This document shows, piece by piece, positions 41,779 through 50,967 of a stretch of 64,000 nt of DNA. The DNA is from DASRHT01 sp035650355 (GTDB lineage Bacteria > Chloroflexota > Ktedonobacteria > Ktedonobacterales > Ktedonobacteraceae), in contig DASRHT010000122.1 in NCBI GenBank assembly GCA_035650355.1, forward strand, positions 1 to 64,000, in the 5' to 3' direction. How positions within the stretch are numbered: position 1 is the stretch's first letter; each line of letters starts with the position of its first letter. A model generated the notes under the pieces. It did no database searches and was not told the DNA's origin. It worked only from the letters and a program-made list of their open reading frames with translations. The translations under genes were made by a program, and so were the position numbers.

Positions 41779-42849
41779 TTATGCTCTTTTTGTGGCTGCA
41801 TGTACGGCGTCAACGAGCTGGCGCAGCAGGCCAGGATCGGTGGGAGCAAGTACGCCGTGCCCCAGATTGAAGATATGTCCGGCGCGATTGTTGGCCCGAC
41901 GCAAAATATCGTTCATCGCTTCTTCGATGACCGGCCAGGAGGTGAGCATCACCGTCTGGTCCAGATTTCCCTGAATGCCGTGGTCGTAGCCGATGCGGGC
42001 CCATGCCTCATCGAGATCGACGCGCCAATCCACGCTGATCACATCTCCGCCCGCCTCAGTCATGGCCTCTAGCAGAGCGGCGGTGCCGGTGCCAAAGTGG
42101 ATGGAGGGCGCGCCGGTGGTCTTGACCTCTTCAAAGATGCGCTTAATATAGGGCTGGACATAGCGACGATAGACGCTGGGGCTGATCGCGCCGATCCAGC
42201 TATCAAAGAGCTGCACCACATCGGCTCCGGCCCGAATCTGCGCCACGAGATAGTCGGCCATCACCTTGCTCAGCTTATCCATCAGCAGGTGCCACGCTTC
42301 AGGCTGCCCGTACATAAATGCTTTGGCGAGGGCATAGTCGCGCGATGGCTTCCCTTCGATCATATAGCAGGCCAGGGTAAACGGCGAACCGGCAAACCCG
42401 ATCACTGCCTGTTTCCCAGCCAGCTCGCGGCGCACCATGCTGGTCGCGGCCATCACATAAGGCGTTACCTCTTCGGCTGACGGTGTGCGCAACGCCTCGA
42501 CATCTTTGAGCGTACGAATGGGGCTGCTAATGATCGGGCCGACCTCCGGCTGAATTTCGAAGTGGACGCCCATATCTTCCAGCGGCAGCATGATATCGGC
42601 GTAGAGAACAGCCGCATCGACGCCGAAGGTGTGTACGGGCATCAATGTGACCAGCGTGCAGAGCTCTGGCGTCTTCGCCATCTCTATGATACCGTATTTT
42701 TTACGCAGGTCGCGATACTCGGCAAGGCATCGGCCTGCCTGACGCATAAACCAGATGGGAGTCGCGTCAGGTTGCCTGAGGTGGCAGGCATCAAGAAAAC
42801 GAGCGAGCCCGGTATGCGCGGGCTTAGAGGGTGAAGTTTGTTGCTGCAT
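41779..42849 (-). CDS. hemE: Uroporphyrinogen decarboxylase
   Basis: 356 residues, the standard length. Removes four carboxyls from uroporphyrinogen III to give coproporphyrinogen III in the cytoplasm. Signatures: PIWFMRQAGRCLAEYR near the N-terminus (both conserved Arg), and GFAGSPFTLACYMIEG. Conserved Asp in VLYADIMLPLEDMG and the late His in FNLGHGVL. ATG 42849 with AAAGGA nine bases before it; the open frame upstream runs through a palindromic repeat and is not coding. Coupled to hemH downstream. The reading direction places a palindromic repeat about 50 bases upstream of the start. Confidence 0.96.
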   Translation of the reverse strand: MQQQTSPSKPAHTGLARFLDACHLRQPDATPIWFMRQAGRCLAEYRDLRKKYGIIEMAKTPELCTLVTLMPVHTFGVDAAVLYADIMLPLEDMGVHFEIQPEVGPIISSPIRTLKDVEALRTPSAEEVTPYVMAATSMVRRELAGKQAVIGFAGSPFTLACYMIEGKPSRDYALAKAFMYGQPEAWHLLMDKLSKVMADYLVAQIRAGADVVQLFDSWIGAISPSVYRRYVQPYIKRIFEEVKTTGAPSIHFGTGTAALLEAMTEAGGDVISVDWRVDLDEAWARIGYDHGIQGNLDQTVMLTSWPVIEEAMNDILRRANNRAGHIFNLGHGVLAPTDPGLLRQLVDAVHAATKRA

Positions 42850-42900
42850 GCATTTTCCTTTTTCAAAAATATACCTTGAAATGTTCCCCCAACAGGGTCT

Positions 42901-42950
42901 GTAGGGGCAACTCCCACGATGCATCGGGGAGCTACAAGCGGTTGCCCTAC
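42901..42950. repeat. Palindromic repeat unit (GTAGGGGCAA type)
   Basis: GTAGGGGCAAC opens and GTTGCCCTAC closes a 50-base unit whose core, CTCCCACGAT-CGGGGAGCTAC, recurs at 54060 and inverted at 45145 and 54288. It sits in the 267-base gap between hemE and the following kinase gene; a further end sequence, CCTTGCGCTTGCCCT at 43079, matches the element at 11.2 kb. Confidence 0.65.
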
Positions 42951-43116
42951 CCCTGCGGAGTCGAAGTTCTTGGGCATGTCCTTCTATATAATAACGTGCC
43001 AACAGGTTTGTGGCAACAAGAATCTACAGGAATCTGCATAAAAATTGGTATCGTATGGAGATTTTGTGATGTTTGGACCTTGCGCTTGCCCTCGTTCTTT
43101 CTTTTTGGGCGCGTGG

Positions 43117-45015
43117 TTACGGGGTTTTGTAGAGCTTGAAGTTGGAGAAGCTGCCCTCAGCCGTGGTGATGGGGTCCAGGGTGCCGCTCGCCAGCGCGAC
43201 CTCGCCGGTGGTATAGGTATTATCGTGGGCCTCTCCAACAAAAGTACCATTGATATAGAGCTTGAAGAGGTCGCCGTTGGCGCTCACAATCAACGTATTT
43301 TTTCCGTCCGTTGGCGCAATAGCCGGACTGAATGTAGGAGAGATCAGGACATGGTAGCTGGCATTCGCTCCTGAATCGTGGCGGCGAAAGAAAAATTGCC
43401 GCTGATTGTTGATCTCGAAATCGTAAAACTGGTCGCCTTTGAGACGCACCAGAATGCCTGTGTTGTAGCCTGTATCTAGCGTAGCGTCCACCTGCACGAC
43501 TACATTATCCACGGGAAGAGCAAGCGGGCAGGGCTGCAAGAAGTTCGCTTGCGTGACGATGACATGATAGCTGCCGCCGCTAAATTTGCAGCTCGTGGCG
43601 TCTTCAGCCCAGAGGCTGTTGCTATTCTGCGCAAGGTCGTTGCTAAGAATGAGAGGGCCGAGGGCCACCTGCTGTAGCGAGATCGCCGTCGCGCTCCCCT
43701 GAGCTTGCCCGGTTGCATGATTCTGGGTCAGTCGCGCTATACTGGCTGATTGTCCATTGGGATCGGTTCCCGCGTGCGTCGTGCGCATAAGGTAAAGCGC
43801 GTAGATCAGGCTAAGGGGAAGAATAATGGTAATCAGTATACCTGTGATGATAATGCGCGTAGCTGTTACGCTTCTCTCTCTCTCCCTATCCGAGCGGCGT
43901 CGCAAAACTTTACGTCGTGGCACTGCATGAGGAACCAGCGTGTTTACTGCATTGTAAGAGCTTTGATAAAGTTCCGGCTGCACAGCGAACGGCGAAACCT
44001 CTGGCTGATCGTAGCTTTCCGCCGGAACGGCTGTTGGCCCGGTAGTGGGATCATCGGGCAGGATGATTGGCTGTGGTTGCTCAGATGCGACCTTCGTATG
44101 CTTCTTGTCCGGCTGCGAGATAGGTACTAGCTCGATAGGTCCAGAGGTAATGTGAAGCTCTGCTTTAGCCACTGTCTGCGGGAAATAAGGTCCTTGCGAT
44201 GCGGATATAGCCAGGGCCGCTCTATAGGCGTCAGCCAGATCCTGAGCTGTTTGAAAGCGCCACTTAGGGTCTTTAGCCAGTGCGCGCAGAATTATCGCAT
44301 CGATCTCAGGAGGAATCGCAGGGTTGAACTGAGAAGGCAAGGGTGGTTCGTCACGAATGTGCTTCCAGTAGACAGCCATGGGCGTCTCCGCGGAAAATGG
44401 CACAGCGCCCGTGATCATTTCGAAAAGCAGGACGCCCAGGGCATAGATATCGCTGCTGGCTGTAGCGGGACCTTCGGCGAGGTCGGGAGCCATATATTCG
44501 GGCGTTCCCAGCAGGATTCCTGTTTGCGTAACGGTATCTCCGCCCTCCATCGCCTTCGCCAGGCCGAAATCTGCCAGATACGCATAGTGATCATCACGTA
44601 GCAGAATGTTAGAAGGCTTGATATCGCGGTGAATGATGCCGTTGTCATGGGCGAACTGCAACGCGCTCGTGATTTGATCGAGCATCTCCCCCGCTTCCTC
44701 CAGGGATAGCGGTCCATCGAGTAGATAGTCATAGAGCGTCGTATAGGATATATACGGCATGACTAGATAATGATAGGGTTCTTGAATGCCAAAATCGTAG
44801 GCGGGGAGGATGTGATCATGATTAAGATTCCCGACCGCCTCGGCTTCGCGGCGAAAGCGTTCGAGATAATCCGTATTGCTGCTGGTCACAACCTTGATGG
44901 CAACGTCGCGGTTCATCAGCTCATCATGCGCCAGGTAAACCTCGCTCATGCCGCCGCTTCCCAACGGCTGGATGAGGTAATAGCGGCCTAACGTTGTTCC
45001 CTCTAGTCCTGACAT
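43117..45015 (-). CDS. Transmembrane Ser/Thr protein kinase with C-terminal jelly-roll-like ectodomain
   Basis: 632 residues. Kinase domain about 11-275 with LGSGGMSEVYLAHD glycine loop, Lys in VAIKVV, HRDIKPSNILL and DFG (LADFGLAK), all intact. A 100-residue linker precedes one membrane helix (IIITGILITIILPLSLIYALY). The outside part, 470-632, begins with LSNDLAQNSNSLWAEDATSC and ends NLKL-like (FSNFKLYKTP). It resembles the 3-keto-disaccharide hydrolase/LamG concanavalin-like domain attached to many Ktedonobacterial kinases and likely binds sugars. ATG 45015 with AGGGAA upstream. Two direct repeats 40-80 bases before the start may be its operator. PknB-like in principle. Confidence 0.9.
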   Translation of the reverse strand: MSGLEGTTLGRYYLIQPLGSGGMSEVYLAHDELMNRDVAIKVVTSSNTDYLERFRREAEAVGNLNHDHILPAYDFGIQEPYHYLVMPYISYTTLYDYLLDGPLSLEEAGEMLDQITSALQFAHDNGIIHRDIKPSNILLRDDHYAYLADFGLAKAMEGGDTVTQTGILLGTPEYMAPDLAEGPATASSDIYALGVLLFEMITGAVPFSAETPMAVYWKHIRDEPPLPSQFNPAIPPEIDAIILRALAKDPKWRFQTAQDLADAYRAALAISASQGPYFPQTVAKAELHITSGPIELVPISQPDKKHTKVASEQPQPIILPDDPTTGPTAVPAESYDQPEVSPFAVQPELYQSSYNAVNTLVPHAVPRRKVLRRRSDRERERSVTATRIIITGILITIILPLSLIYALYLMRTTHAGTDPNGQSASIARLTQNHATGQAQGSATAISLQQVALGPLILSNDLAQNSNSLWAEDATSCKFSGGSYHVIVTQANFLQPCPLALPVDNVVVQVDATLDTGYNTGILVRLKGDQFYDFEINNQRQFFFRRHDSGANASYHVLISPTFSPAIAPTDGKNTLIVSANGDLFKLYINGTFVGEAHDNTYTTGEVALASGTLDPITTAEGSFSNFKLYKTP

Positions 45016-45053
45016 AACTTCCCTGCTCTAGTCATCGGGCTACCGTTGTTACA

Positions 45054-45094
45054 CATAAATGGTATACGGTTGCTACCATAAATGGTATACGGTT
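45054..45094. promoter_or_regulatory. Two direct 18-bp repeats upstream of kinase gene
   Basis: CATAAATGGTATACGGTT occurs identically at 45054-45071 and 45077-45094 (23-base period, two turns of helix). They stand 39-79 bases before the kinase start. Identical spacing on one face of the helix suggests an activator or repressor binding as tandem units. No regulator named. Confidence 0.55.
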
Positions 45095-45144
45095 CTATAG
45101 AGGAAATAGTGTCAAGGTAGGATGGTTGCTAAAGCGGACGCGCC

Positions 45145-45187
45145 GTAGCTCCCCGATTGATCGTGGGAGCCCGCTTCATCGTGGGAG
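45145..45187. repeat. Palindromic repeat providing the rarA stop
   Basis: GTAGCTCCCCGATTGATCG (45145 on) is an inverted copy of the CTCCCACGAT-CGGGGAGCTAC core, followed by a second half unit CCCGCTTCATCGTGGGAG (45170-45187). The half unit overlaps the last codons of rarA, whose TGA is at 45178-45176. Confidence 0.6.
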
Positions 45188-46570
45188 GTCTCTACGCTTT
45201 TCCAGCCACTTCTTGATGCTGGCTTCTTTTCCTTGATGACCAGGTTCATAATATCGTCGTCCCTTCAAACTCTCTGGCAGATAATCCTGAAGCTTTTCTG
45301 TCGGTGGTCTTTCGGGGTCCTCGATCTGCATATCCTTATAGTAATCATGCGCGTATTTATAATCTTTGCCGTAGTCAAGGTCTTTCATTAATTGCGTGGG
45401 AGCGTTGCGAATCCACAGAGGGACAGGCTCGTTGCGCGTCTGCTGAATATCTTCCTCCACGCGACCATACGCTTCATAGAGCGCATTGCTTTTGGGGGCG
45501 GTCGCGAGGTATACCACCGCCTGGGCCAGGGCGAGTTTTGCTTCCGGCAAGCCCACAAAGTGAACGGCCTGTTGCGCGGCGACGCACACCACCAGTGCCT
45601 GGGGATCGGCCATGCCGACATCCTCTGAGGCAAAGCGGATCAGGCGGCGTACAATATAGAGCGGGTCCTCGCCCGCCTCAATCATGCGGCCAAGCCAGTA
45701 GAGGCTGGCATCGGGATCGGAGCCGCGCAACGCCTTGTGCAGGGCCGAGATCGTATCATAGTGCTGATCGCCGCTTTTATCATATAGCAGCGCCCGATGC
45801 TGCATCACCTCTTCAACGATAGGTACCGTGATGTGTCGCTGCTCGTTTCCTCCCGCGCCAATGCTGCCCTGCGCCGTCATCTCCAGCACGTTCAGGGCTG
45901 TGCGCGCGTCTCCATTGGAGAACACGGCGATTTCCTGTAGCGCGTCATCATCGACCGTTAACGCCAACTGACCCAGGCCGCGCTCCTTATCGCTCAAGGA
46001 GCGGCGCAAAATGGTCAGCAGTTGCTCTTCCGTCAGTCCCTTGAGCGTGAAAACGCGGCTGCGCGATAAGAGAGCGGCGTTAACCTCGAAGCTGGGATTT
46101 TCCGTTGTCGCGCCAATCAGGGTGACGATGCCGCGCTCAACCTGTGGCAAGACGGCATCCTGCTGAGCCTTGTTAAAGCGATGGATTTCGTCGATGAAAA
46201 GAATGGTTCGCTGACCGGAAAACTGGCGCAGCTTGTTGGCCTCGTCCATCACTTTGCGCAGATCGGCTACCCCTGCGGAAACGGCGCTGAGTGTGACGAA
46301 ACGAGCATGGGTCTGGCGCGCTATCACTTCGGCGAGCGTCGTTTTGCCGCTGCCCGGCGGTCCCCAGAAGAGCATGGAGGAGATGCGGTCAGACTCAATA
46401 TTGCGACGCAGGAGCCGACCCGCTCCGAGCAAGTGCTCCTGCCCGACAATCTCATCAATTGTCTGCGGACGCATCCGTGAGGCCAGCGGCTCCCCCGGCG
46501 TCACGTCGGAAGACGTTTTCTTTGCCGGTTGAGGCTGATCTGAGCCGAAAAGTGATGATTGCTCTGGCAT
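45176..46570 (-). CDS. rarA: Replication-associated recombination protein A (AAA+ ATPase)
   Basis: 464 residues, near the usual 440-450. A clamp-loader-like AAA+ protein acting at stalled forks, where it opens duplex ends and works with SSB and RecA. Evidence: SRMRPQTIDEIVGQEHLLG, Walker A GPPGSGKTT (70-78), Walker B ILFIDEIHRFNK, sensor 1 GATTENPSF, arginine finger SRSRVF, then the MgsA C-terminal region (SDPDASLYWLGRMIEAGEDP) and YKYAHDY. ATG 46570 has GGAGAG 11 bases upstream. The final residues LPR and the stop come from a palindromic repeat. Ribokinase gene lies 47 bases upstream on the same strand, a loose pairing without known meaning. Confidence 0.96.
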   Translation of the reverse strand: MPEQSSLFGSDQPQPAKKTSSDVTPGEPLASRMRPQTIDEIVGQEHLLGAGRLLRRNIESDRISSMLFWGPPGSGKTTLAEVIARQTHARFVTLSAVSAGVADLRKVMDEANKLRQFSGQRTILFIDEIHRFNKAQQDAVLPQVERGIVTLIGATTENPSFEVNAALLSRSRVFTLKGLTEEQLLTILRRSLSDKERGLGQLALTVDDDALQEIAVFSNGDARTALNVLEMTAQGSIGAGGNEQRHITVPIVEEVMQHRALLYDKSGDQHYDTISALHKALRGSDPDASLYWLGRMIEAGEDPLYIVRRLIRFASEDVGMADPQALVVCVAAQQAVHFVGLPEAKLALAQAVVYLATAPKSNALYEAYGRVEEDIQQTRNEPVPLWIRNAPTQLMKDLDYGKDYKYAHDYYKDMQIEDPERPPTEKLQDYLPESLKGRRYYEPGHQGKEASIKKWLEKRRDLPR

Positions 46571-46616
46571 AACGAACTCGTTTCTCTCCAATGCCGCCCT
46601 GACGCATGCTTGAGGC

Positions 46617-47570
46617 TTATTGTGGCAGCAACGCCTCGATTTCCGCCAGCGTTGGTAATGATGCGATTGCGCCCATGCGTGTGACCGCCACCGCTCCGGC
46701 GGCGTTGGCTCTGCGTAATGCCGTCGCCATCGGCAAATCAGCAGCTAAACTGGCTGCCAGCGCGCCGCAAAAAGCGTCACCGGCGGCGGTGGCATCGATG
46801 GCCTTGACGGCAAACGCGTTCTCGATGTGATGCGCTATTTTAGCGTCGGTACCTGTGCTCCAGAGACAGCCCTGCGCGCCTAAAGTAATAATGATATGCT
46901 TCGACCCATGCATGATTAGCCTCTCCGCCGCGCTCTGAGCCGTCTCGACCGAAGTAACGGGACATTGAGCCAGGGAAGCCGCCTCGGTCTCATTGAGCAC
47001 CAGGACGTCAACCAGCTTGAAAATGTCGTCGGGCAACGGTTCTCGCGGAATGGGAGCGACATTCCAGATCGTGGTCATCCCCAGATCGTGGGCCACGCGG
47101 ACGCCCGTCTCGTACGAAATGGCGCTCGTCTCGCACTGCGTCAGGAAAATGACCTTCTCATCTCCCTGCCTCTGCTTATGGACCGCGTGCAGGGCCGCCT
47201 CTACTGCCTCTGCAGTGACAGAAAGATTGGCGCGCGGATTCGCCACAATCATATTCTGCCCGCTCTCCGTGGAGACAACCAGCAGCGAGACGCCGGTCCC
47301 AACGGTGGTATCGCGTGTCACATGCGTGCTGTCAATCCCTTCGTGCTTCAACACGGGGAAAAAGTTGTCGCCATAGGTATCGGTGCCCACGCGCCCAATC
47401 ATTGTCACCTTTGCCCCCTGCCGGGCTGCTACGATAGCCTGATTGATCCCTTTGCCACCCAGAAAGGTTGAAAAGTCGTCGCCCAGCACCGTCTCTCCTG
47501 GCTGTGGCAGGCGCGGCGCGCGCGTCACCAGATCGGTAATCAGGCTTCCGAGAACTGCAACTATACCCAT
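46617..47570 (-). CDS. rbsK: Ribokinase (PfkB family)
   Basis: 317 residues. Phosphorylates ribose to ribose 5-phosphate in the cytoplasm. PfkB signature 1 GGKGINQAIVAARQGAKVTM and signature 2 DATAAGDAFCGALAASL, with the catalytic Asp in AAGDAF; typical NxxE as LNETEAASL. ATG 47570 has GGGGG at nine bases; a GTG two codons earlier is possible. No ribose transporter or rbsD lies near, so the substrate could be another nucleoside sugar, as PfkB members vary. 47 bases upstream of rarA, same strand. Confidence 0.9.
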   Translation of the reverse strand: MGIVAVLGSLITDLVTRAPRLPQPGETVLGDDFSTFLGGKGINQAIVAARQGAKVTMIGRVGTDTYGDNFFPVLKHEGIDSTHVTRDTTVGTGVSLLVVSTESGQNMIVANPRANLSVTAEAVEAALHAVHKQRQGDEKVIFLTQCETSAISYETGVRVAHDLGMTTIWNVAPIPREPLPDDIFKLVDVLVLNETEAASLAQCPVTSVETAQSAAERLIMHGSKHIIITLGAQGCLWSTGTDAKIAHHIENAFAVKAIDATAAGDAFCGALAASLAADLPMATALRRANAAGAVAVTRMGAIASLPTLAEIEALLPQ

Positions 47571-47769
47571 CGGCACTGCCCCCTTGTGCTATATATCGGC
47601 TTCCACATCGAAGTGCAGGACATAAAACTGTACATAGTATAACATGGAGGGATCGCATACCAGGCGACCTGCATCGGTGGCCCTGGCTTTTTAGCCATCA
47701 GGGGCAATGGTGCATTTCCAGGCGCTCGTTCAATAATTCCCATTGATCAAGCACCTGGAAGTAGCACAA

Positions 47770-49239
47770 TTATTTCACTAGCAAGCTGCTAGCCGCAGGT
47801 CCGGCAGCAGCCAGTACCAGTTGCACAGCCACGGTGAGGACGAGCAGCGCAGCGGTCGCCAGCGTGATGGATGTTGCCAGGCCAATGGGAGTGACCAGGT
47901 GGTCTTCCTTCTTGGGGGCGTCAAAGAACATGACTTTGACGATACGCCCGTAGTAGACCAGGGAGACGACGCTGTTGAGCAAGGCGATGATGACAAGGCC
48001 GGATTGCCCAAGTCCCCAGGCCGAGGTGAAGAGGATCACTTTGCTCCAGAAGCCTGCCACGGGCGGGATGCCTGCCAGTGAGAGCAGACAGAGGGCCGTT
48101 CCAACGCTCAAGAGTGGCGCGCGCCTCCATAGCCCGCGGAAGTCTTCGATCCTGTCGCCGCCGGTCAGATCGGCCAGGGCGATAATGCCAGCGAACGCGC
48201 CCAGATTGGTGATAACGTATACCAGGATGAAGAAGAGCACCGCCGCGTTGCCATCAGGGCTATTCGTCGCCAGGCTGGCAATGAAGCCAACCAGGATGTA
48301 GCCTGCCTGTGCAATGCTGGAGTAGGCCATCATGCGCTTCACGTTCGTCTGGACGGCGGCGACAAGGTTGCCAAGCGTCATGGTGAGAATCGCGACAATC
48401 GACAATACCGTGATCAGCGAGGTCAGATTGACCTGTCCCAAACCGCCGTAGATGAAGACGCGGATCAGCGCGGCGAAGCCTGCGGCCTTAGAGCCAACCG
48501 AGAAGAAGGCTGTTGCGGGCGTTGGCGCGCCTTCGTAAATATCGGGCGCCCACATATGGAAAGGGACCGCCGAAATCTTGAAGCCGAAGCCGGCAATGAT
48601 CAGCACATTGGCGATCAAAATCAGCATGTTCCCATCTTTGATGCCGTTTTTGATCGAGGTGGCGATACCGATCAGATCGGTCGTGCCGGTCAAACCGTAG
48701 AGCAGCGCGAAGCCGTAGAGCAGGATCGCGGAGGACATCGCCCCCAATAGCACGTACTTCACCGCGGCCTCGGCTGACTTCTCATTGTTGCGGATCAGCC
48801 CCGCCATCACATAGAGCGGGATACTGGTCAGTTCTAGCGAGATATAGATCGTGATTAATTCACCCGTACTCGCCATCAACATCATGCCCACCACCGAGAA
48901 GAGCATGAGGGTGTAGAACTCGCCGTCCGCCCTGACGTACCTGGCAACATAGCTATAGGACGCCAGGATCATCACAGCCGCGATCATAAGGAAAATTACT
49001 TTGAAAAAGATAGCGTATTGATCTACTACCAGCATGCCAAAGAAGGCTGTATGGGTACCTGACAGCGTCAGCGCCTGCGAGATCGTGAAGCCTATTGGCA
49101 CGACCAGGCCGATCAGCGCCACGCCCGCGACCACGGCGCGCCGCTTCACGAACAGGTCTACCGCCATCACCACCAGCGCCAGCAACGTCAGGCTCAACTC
49201 TGGCGCCAGCAGGTAGAGATCAGACAATTGAAAAGGCAT
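47770..49239 (-). CDS. nuoN: NADH-quinone oxidoreductase subunit N
   Basis: 489 residues, 14 predicted helices, an antiporter-like subunit of complex I (proton pump membrane arm). ISLELTSIPLYVMAG carries the conserved Glu of TM5; the broken TM7 region contains Lys in PFHMWAPDIYEGAP and KRMMAYSSIAQAGY. ATG 49239 with AAGGAG. Final gene of nuoJKLMN. The 141-base gap to nuoM holds a palindromic element. Downstream (47577-47769) there is only a weak stem (TGGCTTTTTAGCCA) without T-run. Confidence 0.95.
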   Translation of the reverse strand: MPFQLSDLYLLAPELSLTLLALVVMAVDLFVKRRAVVAGVALIGLVVPIGFTISQALTLSGTHTAFFGMLVVDQYAIFFKVIFLMIAAVMILASYSYVARYVRADGEFYTLMLFSVVGMMLMASTGELITIYISLELTSIPLYVMAGLIRNNEKSAEAAVKYVLLGAMSSAILLYGFALLYGLTGTTDLIGIATSIKNGIKDGNMLILIANVLIIAGFGFKISAVPFHMWAPDIYEGAPTPATAFFSVGSKAAGFAALIRVFIYGGLGQVNLTSLITVLSIVAILTMTLGNLVAAVQTNVKRMMAYSSIAQAGYILVGFIASLATNSPDGNAAVLFFILVYVITNLGAFAGIIALADLTGGDRIEDFRGLWRRAPLLSVGTALCLLSLAGIPPVAGFWSKVILFTSAWGLGQSGLVIIALLNSVVSLVYYGRIVKVMFFDAPKKEDHLVTPIGLATSITLATAALLVLTVAVQLVLAAAGPAASSLLVK

Positions 49240-49266
49240 AGGAAACTCCTTACCCCACCTGGGGCC

Positions 49267-49373
49267 TCCATTGTGAGAACCCACTTTATCACACACCTAT
49301 TGGATCGCTCGGATCGCCCGTAGGGACCCGCTTTAGCGCGTCCGAGCGCGATTTATCGCGTTCCCACAATGGA
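49267..49373. repeat. Palindromic element between nuoM and nuoN
   Basis: TCCATTGTGAGAA (49267-49279) and TTCCCACAATGGA (49361-49373) are 12/13 inverted terminal repeats bounding 107 bases. The inner part CGTAGGGACCCGCTTTAGCG...GCGCGATTTATCGC recurs nearly unchanged inside nuoL at 52987-53034. Internal palindrome CGCGATTTATCGCG. No coding capacity. Confidence 0.7.
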
Positions 49374-49380
49374 AGCGTCG

Positions 49381-50961
49381 CTATTTTATCATAGCCGAAG
49401 CCGCCTGCATAAGCTGGTGGAGGCTGGGCGAAATTACATCAATCAAAGGCTTAGGGTAAATGCCGACAATCACAATCACCACAGCCAGCGCCAGCAAGGG
49501 AATCAGCTCGCGCCGGTTCGCATCGGGCAGCCAGTTCCACTTAGGATTAAACGGTCCAAAGAAGACGCGCTTAATCATCCAGAGCAGATAGCCAGCCGTT
49601 AAGATCATCGTGAAGACCGCCACCGCCGTCGGCACGGTCCAGATGCGGAAGCTGCTGGTGAAAACCATATATTCAGCGACGAAACCGGCCAGTCCTGGCA
49701 AGCCAAGCGAGGCCATCGCCGCGAAGGTGAAGAGTGTGCCAAGCCAGGGCATCTTCTTCGCCACGCCGCCGAAAATCGCAATTTCGCGCGTATGAGCGTG
49801 GTCGTAAATGACGCCGACGCAGAAGAAGAGCAGGCCGGTGATGATGCCGTGGCTGAACATCTGGACAGTCGCGCCGGTCAGCGCCGCCTGGCGAAATGCC
49901 ATATCGCCAATGCCAGCCGCCGCCGCCACACCCAGCAGGATCACGCCCATATGGCTCACGCTGGAGTACGCGATCAGCTTCTTCATATCCTTCTGCACCA
50001 GGCAGATGCCCGCGCCGTAAAGAATGTTGATTACCGCGAGGACGACCAGCCAGCCGGAGAACTCGCGCACACCCAGCGGGAAGAGCGTCAGGCAAACGCG
50101 GATCAGGCCGTAAGCGCCCATTTTCAGCAGCACGCCCGCCAGGATCACGCTGACCTCCGTTGGCGCATCCGTATGTGCGTCTGGCAGCCAGGTATGGAAC
50201 GGGAACATGGGGATCTTGACCGCAAAGGCCATGAAGATCAGCAGGAATGTCAGCAACTGCAAGCTCATCGTCACGCCAACGAGCGGGATCTGTACGCCGC
50301 CGACAATAAAATGGGTCGAGAAGTACTGCATGCTTGCCGTGTTAGCGCCGCCCTTGAAGTAGAGCAGCAGGATACCGGCCAGCATAAAGATACTGCCGAA
50401 GAAGGTGTACAGCAGGAACTTCCAGGCCGAATAGATGCGTCCCGGCATGCCATGCTTGAGTACATCGCTGCCCCAGATACCGATCAGCAGGAACATCGGG
50501 GCCAGCTCGACCTCCCAGAAGAGGAAGAAGAGCAGCAGATCGAGCGCCAGGAAGACGCCCATCACGCCCGCCTCCAGGACTAGCAGCAGGGCCATATAAT
50601 CCTTGACACGCGTCTTCTCCCAGCCGCCGATAATCGCCAGCAGCGACAGCAGCGCATTCAGGAACACCATCGGCAAGCTCAAACCGTCAACGCCCAGGAA
50701 GTAATTGATATTGAGCTGGATCGAGCCTGCCTTCGCTTGAATCCAGGGAATGTTAATCGAATAGGGCAACTGGCTCAGGCTGCCAAAGCCAACCGGGCTG
50801 GTAGCCACCAGATAGGTTACATATAGCGTTAAGGCCAGGACTAGCGCTGCCGTGACCAGGGCAACCCAGCGGGCCGCCTTGACAGGCGTCAGGTAGACGA
50901 CTATCGCGCCGATCACCGGTAACAGGATAATCCAGGTCAGACCATTCGAGAATATCTCCAT
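49381..50961 (-). CDS. nuoM: NADH-quinone oxidoreductase subunit M
   Basis: 526 residues, 14 helices, antiporter-like proton-pumping subunit. FFLFWEVELAPMFLLIGIWG carries the essential Glu; FPFHTWLPDAHTDAPTEVS and KKLIAYSSVSHMGVI have the conserved His and Lys residues. ATG 50961 follows GAGAGGA which overlaps the end of nuoL (gap 6 bases), so coupled translation. Membrane arm only; the other nuo genes are not in the window. Confidence 0.96.
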   Translation of the reverse strand: MEIFSNGLTWIILLPVIGAIVVYLTPVKAARWVALVTAALVLALTLYVTYLVATSPVGFGSLSQLPYSINIPWIQAKAGSIQLNINYFLGVDGLSLPMVFLNALLSLLAIIGGWEKTRVKDYMALLLVLEAGVMGVFLALDLLLFFLFWEVELAPMFLLIGIWGSDVLKHGMPGRIYSAWKFLLYTFFGSIFMLAGILLLYFKGGANTASMQYFSTHFIVGGVQIPLVGVTMSLQLLTFLLIFMAFAVKIPMFPFHTWLPDAHTDAPTEVSVILAGVLLKMGAYGLIRVCLTLFPLGVREFSGWLVVLAVINILYGAGICLVQKDMKKLIAYSSVSHMGVILLGVAAAAGIGDMAFRQAALTGATVQMFSHGIITGLLFFCVGVIYDHAHTREIAIFGGVAKKMPWLGTLFTFAAMASLGLPGLAGFVAEYMVFTSSFRIWTVPTAVAVFTMILTAGYLLWMIKRVFFGPFNPKWNWLPDANRRELIPLLALAVVIVIVGIYPKPLIDVISPSLHQLMQAASAMIK

Positions 50962-50967
50962 GACTTC

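Noticed and set aside
42850..43002. N-terminal extension of hemE
   Set aside because: The upstream frame reads through a palindromic repeat (MHRGSCPYRPC-like sequence) and the ATG at 42849 has a good ribosome site and the normal family N-terminus.
45054..45094. Possible short CRISPR or origin iterons
   Set aside because: Only two 18-bp copies, spacer of five bases, no cas genes, no dnaA boxes or replication genes; more likely an operator.
49792..50583. 263-codon plus-strand frame opposite nuoM
   Set aside because: His/Gln/Asp-rich shadow of a membrane protein gene; NuoM motifs on the other strand are decisive.
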